Shown here in pieces: positions 1-11,653 of a stretch of DNA of 64,000 nucleotides (the stretch's first letter is position 1; each line of letters begins with the position of its first letter). The notes beneath the pieces are model-generated. The model saw only the letters and a program-made list of their open reading frames with translations, did no database searches and was not told the DNA's origin. The translations under genes were made by a program, and so were the position numbers. Location of the stretch: NCBI GenBank assembly GCA_920105625.2, contig OV050030.1, positions 77,279,400 through 77,343,399 of the forward strand. Reading direction: 5' to 3'. The DNA comes from Clusia tigrina (Eukaryota; Arthropoda; Insecta; Diptera; Clusiidae).

Positions 1-146
1 TTAAATTCAGCAATCCAATATTTTACCATGTAATCTGACGGAGCAGACTCACAGTAATGTTTATCGAGCTTTTTTTCTGTCTCTTTCGCCGTTTTCCCTT
101 TCAAATAATAGTGTTTAACCACTGCACGAAATTCGCTTTTTTCCAT
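1..146 (-). CDS. mariner transposase, N-terminal part (partial)
   Basis: The frame begins with an ATG at 146 on the minus strand (MEKSEFRAVVKHYYLKG) and stays open for 48 codons to the window edge. In mariner transposases this region forms the first helix-turn-helix that binds the terminal repeat, and the lysine-rich stretch followed by SAPSDYMVKYW fits it. The catalytic D,D34D region would lie outside the window, so activity cannot be judged. The family call rests on this motif plus the terminal repeat next to it. Confidence 0.75.
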   Translation of the reverse strand, partial: MEKSEFRAVVKHYYLKGKTAKETEKKLDKHYCESAPSDYMVKYWIAEF

Positions 147-320
147 TTTTCAAGAAACACAAAAGTTGCTTACTTCAAACGACTACAACAAATAAACTAA
201 TCGATGAATTTGGGTGAATTTTAACAGCTGACGTTTGACAGATCGCAATTTCTAAAAAAAAAGTTTTTGTGTTTGTGCTGCCATCTAGCGCTAGGTAGCT
301 TCAATATCAATCCGCCCTCG
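1..320 (-). mobile_element. mariner element, 5' end (runs off window)
   Basis: This is the beginning of a mariner element read on the minus strand and cut by the window edge. The terminal inverted repeat occupies about 295-320 and is followed by the TA expected for mariner target sites (321-322). Nearly the same 26-bp terminus is found in the opposite sense at 49382-49407 after a mariner C-terminus, which confirms it as an element end. Between the terminus and the transposase start lies about 150 bp of untranslated DNA. The TA abuts directly on a long TATGCA-type microsatellite. Confidence 0.8.
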
Positions 321-393
321 TATATGCATTTGTATATGCATATGTAAATGCATATGTATATGCATATGTATATGCATATGTATATTCATATGA

Positions 394-461
<68 letters not shown>

Positions 462-972
462 GCATATGTATATGCATATGCATATGTATATGCATATGCA
501 TATGTGTATGCATATGCAATGTTATGCATATGTATATGTATATATATACGCATATGCATATTCATATGTATATGTATATACATATGTGCATATATATGCA
601 TATGCATATGTATATGCATATGTACAAGCTATGTATATACGTATATATATGCATATGTATATGCATATGTATATGTAGATGCATATGTAAATGCATATGT
701 ATATGCATATGTATATGCAAATGTATATGCATATGTTTATGTATACGCATATGTACATGCTATGTTTATGCATGTGTATATGCATATGTATATGCATATG
801 TATATGCATATGTATATGCATATGTATATGCATATATAGATGCATATGTATATGCATTTGTATATGCGTATGGATATGTATTTGCATATGTAAATGCATA
901 TGTATACGCATATGTATATGCATATGTATATGCATATGTATACGCATATGTATATGTATATGTATATGCATT
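321..972. repeat. long TATGCA/TATGTA microsatellite with (TA)n core
   Basis: About 650 bp made of interspersed ATGCAT and ATGTAT units with a pure (TA)n run near 396-453. Because the 6-base motif has no stop codon in several frames, both strands show long frames rich in His, Tyr, Met, Cys and Ile; these are not genes. The tract sits between a mariner terminus and the 3' side of an R1-like LINE, so it may be an expanded LINE tail. Confidence 0.9.
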
Positions 973-1148
973 TACGCTTTTTTTGCTTTAGGTGGAAAGC
1001 ATCATGCCGAGGTGTAGGACACTAACCCAACTAAAACCACCTTTGCTTCGATCCCGTGGGTCCCCGTGGTACATTCAGTTAAGGTATTCCTTCACGGGGC
1101 GGGCTGAGATTTTTTCCTCACTCTCGTATCTTGGTCATTCTAACGGCT
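973..1148 (-). other. probable 3' untranslated tail of the R1-like LINE
   Basis: GC-richer, non-repetitive DNA lying between the stop codon of the R1-like frame and the microsatellite. On the minus strand it follows the ORF, so it most likely represents the element's 3' UTR. An A-rich stretch (minus strand, about 977-985) precedes the microsatellite. The exact end is not defined by a target duplication. Confidence 0.45.
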
Positions 1149-1619
1149 TTAGATCGCAAAACCTCTAGCGCTTTGCTCGTCGTATCTTACTTGTTTCATG
1201 ATACCGACCAGTATATCCGCTGCTGTATCCCAGGCCACCTGTGAGGCAAGCATGTACCGAAGAACACCAGCTGGGGTTACTTTCTCTCTTATATAATGCT
1301 CAAGCAGGCGTTTTGCACCCGTAAATCTGCCGCATTCCATCAACACATGTTCTGCATTCTCATAGCAGCCAACACAGTACAGGCTGTATGGGTCCTCCAC
1401 ATGTTTGTACTTGTGCAGATACTTTCGAAAACATCCGTGTCCCGATAGGAAGTGCGTTAGGTGGTAGGTAACTTCATCGTGTCTTCGGGCGATCCATACT
1501 TGTATGTTAGGGATCAGCTCTTGGGTCCACCGTCCTTTGGTGGATATATCCCATCTTTCCTGCCATTCATTTTGTGAGCACTTTCTGATTAACGCAGTTT
1601 TGGCTAGATCCATTTTGTC

Positions 1620-1620
<1 letters not shown>
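1149..1620 (-). pseudogene. R1-like LINE ORF2, C-terminal fragment
   Basis: A minus-strand frame gives RWTQELIPNIQVWI, then HLTHFLSGHGCFRKYLH, then CVGCYENAEHVLMECGRF, and ends at a stop at 1149. This is the region downstream of the reverse transcriptase in R1-type non-LTR elements: a tryptophan-rich segment, the FLSGHG block and a Cys-Cys-His-Cys nucleic-acid-binding motif. The endonuclease and RT domains are missing because the 5' side is cut off at the (TG)n tract. No stop occurs within the remaining 155 or so codons, which suggests a fairly recent truncation. The clade (R1 versus a close relative) was judged by motif only. Confidence 0.75.
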
Positions 1621-1660
<40 letters not shown>

Positions 1661-1662
1661 CG

Positions 1663-1694
<32 letters not shown>
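1619..1694. repeat. (TG)n microsatellite with a CG-rich centre
   Basis: About 75 bp of TG dinucleotides interrupted by a GCGCGCGC segment. It marks the 5' truncation point of the R1-like fragment and creates an artificial Thr-His frame extension on the minus strand. Confidence 0.95.
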
Positions 1695-2628
1695 GTACAA
1701 AAACAGCCGGACAACTCCAGTCACGTATTTGTATAATTCAATTTTATACACAATTAATCAGCTATTATTAGATATAAAGGCGCATAATTAAATTATAAAA
1801 CTTAATGGATTTCTTAGCGTACCACATTTAAGTAGAAATAAAGATATTTGATATTAAATTTTTCTACTCACTCGCTTAGGGTGTAAATTGGTGCAATTTG
1901 TGAAGCTATTCGGTAGTCTAACCCTACTTCAGTCTCCTCTACTGGATTTCGATACTGTCTGCAATCCCCCCACCCCACCTCCGAACATTTATGTTTTCTT
2001 TTATTGCAAACAGAATTATTCATTCTTTTTTAAAATGGTTTTATTATAAATTTGTATGAGTAACAATTACTTCATGGTTATAATTTTCTGCACCAAAAAT
2101 TTAAATGTTGATCAACGTTCAATAATAGTGGTAAAAAGAAATTGTAAATAAACAAGTCAATTTTTTCAATCAAATAAATGACAACACATCTGACTACAAT
2201 TTTTTAATATTATTTATTACTTAATCAAACGAAATTCTGCAAACAAAAAATGCACCCGAGTTGGGTAGTTGTCAGTTATTGCAAAGTTTTGAAGGTTTAT
2301 TAAAACGCTTCATTTTTATAACGTTTTAGGTCTATACTTGAATAATCAATGTAAAATGTTTATATTTAATGAATCTCTTAATTGTATTAATATATTTCTC
2401 TTTCCAAACGTGCGTGATTTCTGTTTAGTCAATTTTTAAAATGATTTTTTGTACATTTTGTACACTTCTACTATATCATTTTCCCACAATATGTAAAAAA
2501 ATATAAATATGTAAACTTACTAAAACTTAAAAATTTATATCAGGTACTAAAATCTACGATAAAAATAGTTGTAAATAATTTCAAAGCTTTTACGTATTTT
2601 CACATGTACATCATAAATATATTTTAAC
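1695..2628. other. AT-rich spacer, probably inside the first coding intron of Pcf11
   Basis: No coding frame, terminal repeat or RNA gene was recognised in these 930 bp. A short C-rich run (CCCCCCACCCC) lies near 1966-1976. If the exon at 2629-2859 is used, this stretch is the beginning of its downstream intron on the minus strand. Confidence 0.5.
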
Positions 2629-2811
2629 CTTAGAAATATGTTGTTCCACGACTTTCACTATAACCGAAGCGTATTCGATGTTTTCCTCAGCCAGCATTGT
2701 TAACATATTTATTAGCGGTTTGCTGTTGCAATTTAAATCTGACAAACTCGAAAGATATTCCTCAGCAACTCTTTCCTCACTCTCTTTTGGAGTTTTAACA
2801 TTGAAGTCCAT
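2629..2811 (-). CDS. Pcf11: Pcf11 first coding exon (start of the CTD-interaction domain)
   Basis: Pcf11 is a subunit of the nuclear mRNA 3'-end cleavage and transcription termination machinery; its N-terminal CID binds the phosphorylated C-terminal domain of RNA polymerase II. The 61 codons run from ATG at 2811 (good context, A at -3, G at +4) through EEYLSSLSDL, NSKPLINMLTMLAEEN and VVEQHISK. The NSKP-INML-LAEEN block is a hallmark of the first CID helices in Pcf11 from insects to human. After AAG comes a splice donor, GTTAAA (2628-2623), in phase 0, the same place where I recall the human coding sequence moving to its next exon. The remaining exons must lie left of position 1. Other CID proteins such as SCAF4/8 or RPRD fit less well. 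A processed pseudogene is unlikely because both splice sites are present. Confidence 0.8.
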
Positions 2812-2880
2812 CTTATTGTGCAATATATAGCTGCAGTGATAAACTTTCAATATTTATTCCTAAAAAAGAAAAAAAAAACA
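2812..2880 (-). promoter_or_regulatory. Pcf11: Pcf11 exon 5' UTR part and splice acceptor
   Basis: Reading the minus strand toward the ATG, a pyrimidine run of about 17 T/C bases ends in TTTTTTAG at 2861-2860, an excellent 3' splice site. The exon would then begin at 2859 with 48 nt of 5' UTR before the ATG at 2811. This implies at least one further untranslated exon to the right, across or beyond the (AT)n tract. Inferred from sequence only. Confidence 0.55.
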
Positions 2881-2934
2881 TGTAGCGCTAAAAATTAAAA
2901 ATAAGATTTGCACAAAAGTAAAAAATTATAATAT

Positions 2935-3647
<713 letters not shown>

Positions 3648-4445
3648 GGACGCAGACTCTAATATGGCGAAGTATTTGGGTATGAATTTAGACGTAAAGC
3701 TCCGATGCTGTGAACACTTAAAAAGAAAAGAAATAAAATACAAGAAATTGTACTGGTTAATTGGCAGAACATCTCCACTCTCTACATACAACAAACTTTT
3801 GTTATATACCTAAATATTGAAACCTGTATGGAGATATGCTATATTCAACTTTGGAGATGTACCACAAAAAGCAATACCAAATAATCCAAAGATTTCAAAA
3901 GAAAGTTCTAGGCACTGTTTCAAAAAAAGTACTGAGAAATAAAAATCCCAGGGAAATTTTCATGGGTAATTTTTAGTCACGTTAGTTTTCAAGAAATTTT
4001 AAATTTTTAAGCACTTTCTAACGAGGATAGAAAAACTCGCTCGTTTCATCCGAGTATAATTTACTCGATAACTTTTCCCATACAGAAGAAAAAGCCTATA
4101 GTTAATGCACCCTGGTATGTAAGAACGGCAGACCTACACAGAGATCTTGGCGTTCAGATAGTAAACAGCGAAATAACCAAAGTCGCTAACTCACATCATG
4201 AACGACTTCGAAACCACATAAACAAAGAAACCTTGAAACTCTCCGAACCAGACACAACGGAACGATGTCTTAAGAGGACAAAGCCCAGACACCGAACCGA
4301 TTATTAGCACCAATGTGTTGTGCTAATAATCATCCACTCTTATTTTTAACAAAACTTAAAGTGTTCGTTAGTTGTTAAACATTTTTAGTTGCACATTTAG
4401 GTTATTTTTGTATATCACAATATAACGTTTGAATAAAAAAAAAAA
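3648..4445 (+). pseudogene. Jockey-type LINE, 3' end of ORF2 with tail
   Basis: The conceptual reading gives MAKYLGMNLD, then KKLYWLIGRTSPLSTYNK, KPVWRYAIFNFGD and, after a break, NAPWYVRTADLHRDLGV and RCLKRTKPR. These are the conserved C-terminal blocks of Jockey-clade ORF2, after the RT catalytic core. The 3' UTR ends at AATAAAAAAAAAAA (about 4432-4445), a poly-A tail. A stop interrupts the frame after the LLLYT block, and about 165 bp of unrelated DNA (about 3922-4086) separates the two parts. 5'-truncated and dead. Confidence 0.8.
3922..4086. other. about 165-bp insertion inside the Jockey-type 3' end
   Basis: The Jockey reading stops matching after KVLGTV and resumes at NAPWYV; the intervening AT-rich DNA has no coding match. 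No terminal repeats were recognised at its edges, so its origin is unknown. Confidence 0.4.
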
Positions 4446-4520
4446 CGAGTAAAGAAGTCTGAAGTCGGGTTAGACCAAAATACCCTTCACTTTTCCTTGT
4501 GCGTGCGAGTTCAACAATGG
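4446..4520 (-). repeat. end of the hairpin-ended dispersed repeat, reverse copy
   Basis: The block from GAAGTCTGAAGTCGGGTTAG through CTTTTCCTTGTGCG is the reverse complement of 57735-57812, with about 80% identity by eye. It is therefore the right-hand end of the same dispersed repeat, inserted immediately after the Jockey poly-A. Sequence beyond 4520 may continue the repeat in diverged form. Confidence 0.65.
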
Positions 4521-5159
4521 GCATGTTTTTTTCATAAATCATCATTAGGAGAATATCTACGGTAATATTAGGAAGGGAATCTTGAATTAATTCTATTAGA
4601 TGCAGGCGTGACCTTTATCTGATCGATCCCATTTCTTGTATATGGCTTTGTATGGTCAATATAAGTACTAATAATATTGTAAAAAAATATTGTATTGGTG
4701 GTAAGCTAGAACAATATGTCAATAGTGGGCGTGGTTCTAAAAATAACGAGCCCAATTTTGGTGTGGTATTTAATGTTAGTATCAGTAACCAGTTATATGA
4801 ACCTACTAATGATTTTTGTGTAATTGCAATAATATGCCCATATTTGAAACGGATGCTAGTACAGGCTGTAAAAATAACACGCCCATTTTTCACCTGGTGT
4901 TTAATGTTAGCACCCGCAACATTCCTGTGAAATTTCGTTGATAAATCTTTCATAGGAACTTAGTAATGATTTTTGATTAATGGCGGTCGTGGCAGTAATA
5001 TTATGATCTCCGTATTCTGCACACATACACTATTATGGACCTCATGTATATATCTGCAAATTTTTGTTCCGATGCATCAATACGAACATAGGTAAGCTAA
5101 TTTTAATTTTAGACCCGAAAGTTCCTTATATCAAAAGTACGAGTGTCTTGGAGTATATA
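4521..5159. other. diverged repeat-like spacer
   Basis: Contains the partly repeated blocks TGGTATTTAATGTTAGTATC (4762) and TGGTGTTTAATGTTAGCACC (4893), a direct duplication with a period of about 130 bp. Open frames on both strands here have no recognisable protein motif. Probably old non-coding repeat DNA. Confidence 0.35.
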
Positions 5160-5809
5160 ATAATATGAAAATATTTCAAAATTTACAGATTAATATAAAT
5201 AGTTATAAAAGATTAATTATATTACATTCTTGGAGGTATTTCTCGACTTTCATAATATTTTCCAAGTTAACAGTTTTGAGAGACTCAATAGGATTGGAGC
5301 CACCGAATACAATTTTTCTGATAACGCGGAGTTGGATGCAATCATTGAAGATATGTTCAATAGATGCTGGAAGAGTGCAAAACGAGCAAGAAGGAAGAGG
5401 GTCTCCACACAGCAAATGTTGGTGGGTAAGCTTTGTGTACCCCATTCGGAGACGGGAGAAGATTTCTGTTTGCTGGCGAGATGCGGTGATGACTTTATGG
5501 CAGTTGTAGTTAAAGTTTTTGTAACGGTGGCTATAGTTATACTACTCAGCGGATCTAATTGACGTTAGATGATTGTGGATGAGTCTCAAAATGTCCTTCT
5601 CTTCGGAGGTGTGAAACGAAAAGCAAGGTGAACGGATAGCTTCATTTGCAGCATCATCAGTAAACTCATTACCAGGTATGCCCATATGACTCGGGACCCA
5701 CATTCGTATGATCTTATTTGGATGTTTGAAGCAAACCTTTCTAATGTCCCCAATTAGAGTTCTGTAATGGCCAATATTTTTAATAGCTTCGATTGTACTG
5801 TAGTTGTCG
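5160..5809 (-). pseudogene. I-type LINE, RNase H end and C-terminus (3' part)
   Basis: The minus-strand frame reads CDNYSTIEAIKN, then RMWVPSHMGIPGNEFTDDAA, the second half of an RNase H domain, and then RMGYTKLTHQHLLCGD and CSFC, the C-terminal block of I-clade LINEs. One in-frame TAG at 5542-5544 interrupts it; both flanking pieces share one frame. The N-terminal half of this RNase H, ending in FIICTD, lies at 9486 and up. The two parts are separated only by the Transib element and its target duplication, so they are one original LINE. Confidence 0.8.
5805..5809. repeat. target-site duplication TGTCG, left copy
   Basis: TGTCG immediately precedes the left terminus of the Transib element and recurs at 9481-9485 right after the other terminus. 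Transib elements make 5-bp, GC-rich duplications, and removing one copy plus the insert restores the LINE reading frame across the RNase H motif. Confidence 0.85.
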
Positions 5810-5840
5810 CACATTGGAGTATTTCATTGCAATTTGTGTG
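5810..5840. repeat. Transib left terminal inverted repeat
   Basis: About 31 bp matching the reverse complement of 9450-9480 at roughly 75% of positions, with the best match in the outer 12 bases and in the inner TGTGA. The outermost bases CACATTG resemble the family's CAC-start signature. Confidence 0.8.
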
Positions 5841-6820
<980 letters not shown>

Positions 6821-6824
6821 ATTT

Positions 6825-7035
6825 GTTTTGTTTTCTTTTGTTTTTATAAATTAATAAGGGTTAACAGCTAGTGGCGAAGCTACTATTTGTTTAGTGGAGG
6901 GGTAAAGGTGATCTACGTTGCAGTGTTCATATTGCTTTTGTTGGTCCCTTTTTTTGTTTTGTTTTTATTTTAATAAAATAATAAACGTCAACAATTAGTG
7001 ATGTAGCTTCTGTTTGTTTACATAGGGGTAAAGGT
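6825..7035. repeat. direct duplication, two copies of about 90 bp
   Basis: Copy one (about 6825-6910) and copy two (about 6948-7035) share the order TTTGTTTT, AATAA, a GTTAACAGCTAGTGGCGAAG-like block, TGTTTA and GGGGTAAAGGT. Identity is roughly 75% by eye and the period is about 125 bp. They lie upstream of the transposase frame, where a promoter or transposase-binding region could be. Confidence 0.6.
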
Positions 7036-7236
7036 AGGAAATATTTTGGATTAAGTCCCTATTCCGTATAATGCTGCGTAGAAAGTAATTGTGACTGTTC
7101 ACTATGTTTATTTTTTGTGTATAACGTAATTGTATCAAAAATAATTGGATCGATGAGTCTGTAAAAACTTCCAAACTTCCCTTCAGGAACAAGTTCAACT
7201 ACCGTATTCCTTCTTCGTCGAAGCCTTTATGAAATT

Positions 7237-9256
7237 ATGGAAAACTCCGGTTGTAGTCAGCTCCAAGAAAAGTTCAAATTTCTGAAAGAAGAGATAAGAG
7301 AACGAACTAAAGTTTCCTCTGAAAATATGAAAGAATTTAACGAGAGGATAAATAAATTCTGTTTTGATTTCAAAACTCGCTGGTATGCATCGGCAAGGAA
7401 GCAGCAATATTTCCTGCAGTCCAACAGAGATTGGTTAGATTCTTCGATTGGTTTTAGCTGCTGTAAAACACATAAACGGGGCCGCATAGAGGTACCCTTT
7501 GAAGAATGTAGTGAACCAACTAAACGCAAGAAATCTTTAGCGCTTAGAAAGACTGCCCCTCTGCCTTTGCTAGTTCATGCAACTCAAATGGGTCTGAGAG
7601 CTGCGGGACAGTTATATGTGTCGAAAGTGATGCAAGAAATATCGGAATCACCGGCTAATGCGACTAAGTACCTGTTAAGTGTTCAAAATGCTGGAAAAAA
7701 TAAACAGATGTCAAAAGAAGAAGCGTTGTCTGTTTTGGTAGAAGCTAAATTGTCCCGTCATCAGTACAACATCATAAGCCAGTCTGCTCCAGAAAAATTT
7801 CCTTGCTATACATACGTGCAGTCTGCGAAAAAAGATTGTTACCCTAAACGCGAATGTATTAAAATAGATGAAACTTCCGTAAAAGTGAGTTTGCAAGGCC
7901 TATTAGATCATACCGTTGAACGTATAATGCTGTCACAAAAAAGTGTATTTGAAATACTTGATGAGGAAAATTTATATGAATTATGCTTGTACTCGAAATG
8001 GGGCTTTGATGGGAGTTCTGGGCATAGCTTGTATAATCAAGTATTTCATGGCCCGAGTGCAAGCGTTTCATCGGTATTTATAACTTGTATAGTACCACTA
8101 AGGTTGGTTTACAAGACCAAAATAATTTGGGTGAACCCTCGTCCTTCATCCACAAGGTATTGCAGACCATTAAAAATGGAGTTTGTTAAAGAGTCTGCCG
8201 AAGTTTCGAAAACCGAAAAAGCACGGGTTGATGCAGAAATAAGAAACCTCGGAAATTCTATTGTATTTATTGACAATAAACGTCTAGAAGTGCGTCACAA
8301 TTTAATGCTGACAATGGTAGATGGAAAAGTCTGCAACGCACTTGCGGACACAAAGTCTACACAATCATGTTATTTATGCGGAGCTACAAGTAAGGAGTTA
8401 AACGACATCGATAATATGGTAAAAAGGGAGGTGAATATGAACAATATTCAATTTGGTTTATCGATTCTTCATGGTTGGATACGATTTTTTGAATGCCTTC
8501 TCCACGTGTCATATTTATAAACTTCCAATAAAAAAATGGCAAGCAAGACTAGTAGATGAAAAAGAAATTGTATCTGAAAACAAAGCTCGTATCCAAAAGG
8601 AGTTTAGGGATATAATTGGTTTAATTGTCGACCAGCCAAAGCCTGGCTATGGAAGCACAAATGACGGCAATACTGCAAGGAGCTTTTTTGAAAACGCTGA
8701 AGTTTCATCAGAAATTACAAAAATTGATGTTGAATTAATAACAAAAATGCATATGTTGATGATTGCCCTTTCAAGTGGACATGAAATTTAAGTAGAGAAG
8801 TTTCGTCAATTTGCTTTGAGTACTGCCAGATTGTTTGTTCAAAAATATCCTTGGTATTATATGCCTCCAACGCTGCATAAATATTTTATACATGGACCGG
8901 AAATAGTCTCTCATGCATTGTTGCCAATAGGTCAATTGTCCGAAGAGGCTCAGGAGGCCCGAAACAAAGACTTCAAACGTTTCAGGGAGGATTTTGCTCG
9001 AAAATGTAGTAGGCAGAAGGCAAATGAAGACATTTTTAATAGGTTTTTGATCACTTCAGATCCTTTAATATGTTCTAAAAGAAAGCTGCCAAAGAAAAAA
9101 ATTCAAACTTTGCCTAAAGCAGTTGTGGAGCTCCTCAAACCCGCAAAAGAAGATAATGACAAAAATGATGATATCAAAGATAATGATGATTACGAAAGCA
9201 AAGAAGAAGACGATGATGATGATGTTTTTGCTAATGACTCAATGTCAGATGATTGA
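7237..9256 (+). pseudogene. Transib transposase (RAG1-related), frameshifted
   Basis: Transib transposases cut and rejoin DNA with a DDE nuclease and are the relatives from which RAG1 derives. Codons 1-427 (7237-8520) carry KWGFDGSSGHSLYNQ with the first Asp (8008-8010), PSSTRYCRP, TMVDGKVCNAL with the second Asp (8320-8322) and a CYLCGAT zinc motif that lines up with CTLC of RAG1. A 4-bp insertion near 8512 then shifts the frame. It resumes at YKLPIKKWQAR, passes GSTNDGNTARSFF, meets one TAA stop (8789-8791) and ends with LPIGQLSEEAQEARNK, where the catalytic Glu sits (8942-8947), followed by an acidic tail. Total about 670 codons. A segment FNYRIPSSSK in another frame at 7190-7225 suggests the true start is further upstream. 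Confidence 0.82.
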
Positions 9257-9449
9257 TAACATAAAAAAATTTAAAAAAAAATTGTACAACCGCTCTATAT
9301 TTCAGTATTGGATATGTTTTTCATTAAAATTGATGAATAAAATAAAGTTCCATTAAAGTATATGGTTTTATGATGTTTTTTATAGCTTATAATTGTTTGT
9401 TAACTAAAAAAATATAAATTCCGTTACTGAGCGGCTTGGCTGATTTAAT
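9257..9449 (+). other. Transib 3' untranslated region
   Basis: AT-rich DNA after the transposase stop. It contains AATAAAATAAAG at 9337-9348, a plausible polyadenylation signal for the transposase transcript. Confidence 0.45.
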
Positions 9450-9480
9450 CACACTTTTTGCTATCAATTACCCCAGTGTG
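9450..9480. repeat. Transib right terminal inverted repeat
   Basis: Reads CACACTGGGGTAATTGATAG inward from 9480 and matches the left end. The outermost heptamer is CACACTG. Confidence 0.8.
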
Positions 9481-9485
9481 TGTCG
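9481..9485. repeat. target-site duplication TGTCG, right copy
   Basis: Second copy of the 5-bp duplication flanking the Transib element; see 5805-5809. Confidence 0.85.
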
Positions 9486-11640
9486 GTGCAAATAATAAAC
9501 TTTCCTTTCGTTTTTGCTGCATGTTCGGAAGCAATCTTTAAGGCTAGGGCTTCTGCAGTAAGAACGGAACAGTGAAGTCCGATAGACCCGGCAGTAATTA
9601 ATTGGCCATTGTATTGAACCACTGTGAAAGTTGTGTGTTCTCTGTTTTCGACCCATTAGTGTAAATGAATGTGCATTGGTTTAGTAAGTCCGCAAGCTCA
9701 TTAAAACTTTGACGATAAACCATTGGATTTCTTCATTGTTTAGGTAGGCTGTGTAAATTTAAAATAAATGAGGACTCTTTTAGGAGCCATGGTGGTTGGT
9801 TGTTACCTTGGACTCTATATAGACGGATGTAGATCTGTAGATTCTTGGCAAATTCAAGGCAACGGTTGAATGTTGATTTATTTCTTGGCTCTTTCTTTTG
9901 TTTGAGCACCTTTCTTGTGGCCTATAGTAGTAGTGGGTTGTTCGAATTTAAAAGTTTTGGTATGAGATTGAATGTGTTAGTTGTAACCCGGTTGAGAATT
10001 AAAGGAAAGCCTGTTTCTGCTAAGATATTTGTAGTAGCTGTGGTGGGGAAAGCGCTTATTCTCCTGCGAATTGCTGTGTGGTAGGCTGCATACAGTTGTT
10101 TTAGATGACTAACGGCGCACCATCCGTATATTGGAAGAGCGTAATCGATTTTGGAAAGTACAAGCGATTTGGTAATATTAAGTAAAGTCGTAACATGAAT
10201 TAAAGTTTTTGGATGTTAAATACTTTAAGATTAAAGCAGGAAGCTATGATTTTTCTTAATAGTAAACAATGTTGCTTAAATGTATATTTTACATCGAATA
10301 TTGTTGAACAATGTTGCTTAAATGTATATCTTAATCCTAATATTTACAAAGAGTTAACAAATTCTATATTTACATTGTTATACCTTAAAGTAAAATTCAT
10401 CTTTGTTTTACAATACATCTATGTTTTTTACAAATGTGCAATATTTTGCATTTTTCTATAGAAATATTAACTCCCGAGGTCATTCCCCAAATTTTAACGT
10501 TATCTAAAATTTTTGAAAATGTATCTTTAACGATATTATTATCATTTTGTTTAGAAAAGATAATAGCATCATCAGCATAAATTGAATACTTTTGAATTTT
10601 GCTAAAATTTTGCTTAGTTGGTCAAAGGCAATGATGAAAAGAGCAACTGAGAGAGGAGACCCCTGCGGTATCCCATTGAAAGCGGGAACGTGCCGGAAAT
10701 TTCTGAGTCAACTCTAACTCGTAACCTGTGGCCGGTCAAGAAAACTTCTATCTTTTACGTAGAGCGGACAATTTTTTACCATCGGATATGAAATACGGTC
10801 GAAACCAGTGGGTTTGACTTTTGCGCTGCAGAGTGCTGTTTCGAACTCAAATTTACTAATTTTTTTGTTCTATTTGTTTTGCTTTGGTTGATATATTGCT
10901 AGGATATATTTTTATAGTATAGTTTTTCAGTCATAAAATTTGGGTGAAAATATGTATCATTTGAGAGTTGTGACCAATACGAAGCAAAATAAGTAGCTAT
11001 TTCAAGAGGTGGGGTAATTTGATTTGTGGCAGAGTTTACAATTTTTATCTTGTTAGTAGTTTTATTCCCTGTAAGTGTTTTGATGTCGGACCATATCTTT
11101 TTAATAGAAGTGTTTGGATTTATTTCTGATGTAAATTTTTGGAAGCAAATCGACTTGGCAGTTTTAGAAGCCTTCTTCAAAACAGCATAGGCCTTATTGT
11201 AAGCGAATAAAGTTGAAGTGGATCTAAGAAGTTTATAACTGTGCCAGAGGACTTGTTTTTCTTTTCTAAGCCGATTTGGGTCACTATTCCACCAAGGAAC
11301 AGTAGCTTTCACCAGAAATGGTTTGGTCTGAGGAATGGAAAGGTTAGCTGCGAACCGAATCCCTTTATCCAACTTAGCTGCTTCACAATTAATGTTGCTG
11401 GAGACATAAAATCGAGAGGTGAAATTAAGGCAACTATTCTGAAATAACGCCCAATCGGCGAGATCGGTTTCGAACTTTGGTTTGGGTTTAACTTTGTGGA
11501 AATTTAAATGTGTTGAAGTTTAATAATTATCGGATAATATCGCTGCCATGAAGATTCTCAAGAATTTTCCATGAACAAAGGGGTGTTAATTGGGCAGAAC
11601 ACATTGTCAGATCGATTAATGCATTGCATAGATCAAATTA
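9486..11640 (-). pseudogene. I-type LINE, endonuclease end, RT and RNase H start (5' part)
   Basis: Read on the minus strand from 11640, the order is the endonuclease C-terminus (IDLTMCSAQLTPLCSW, HGSDII), a linker ending PQTKPFLVKATVPWWN, then IKKIWSDIKTLTGN, EIATYFASYWSQLSND, the RT block GIPQGSPLSVALFIIAFDQ and the catalytic YADD at 10568-10579. It ends with the first half of RNase H (GLHCSVLTAEALALKIASEH, FIICTD) at the Transib junction. These are hallmarks of the I clade. Only 10899-11372 is a long uninterrupted stretch; the rest has several stops and shifts. The ORF1 and N-terminal endonuclease parts are missing at 11640. Confidence 0.8.
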
Positions 11641-11653
11641 ATGCATTGCATAG
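11612..11653. repeat. short tandem duplication at the junction of two LINEs
   Basis: GATCGATTAATGCATTGCATA is followed directly by GATCAAATTAATGCATTGCATA. The duplicated 21-22 bases lie exactly where the minus-strand I-type LINE meets the plus-strand Jockey-type element, so it may be a repair or insertion footprint. Confidence 0.65.

Noticed and set aside
307..1017. Overlapping long frames on both strands rich in His, Tyr, Met, Cys and Ile
   Set aside because: They are translations of a 6-base microsatellite without stops; no start context or conserved motif.
2812..2850. Extra N-terminal residues before MDFNV in the Pcf11 frame
   Set aside because: The upstream codon is TTG, not ATG; the ATG at 2811 has a good context and fits Pcf11 relatives.
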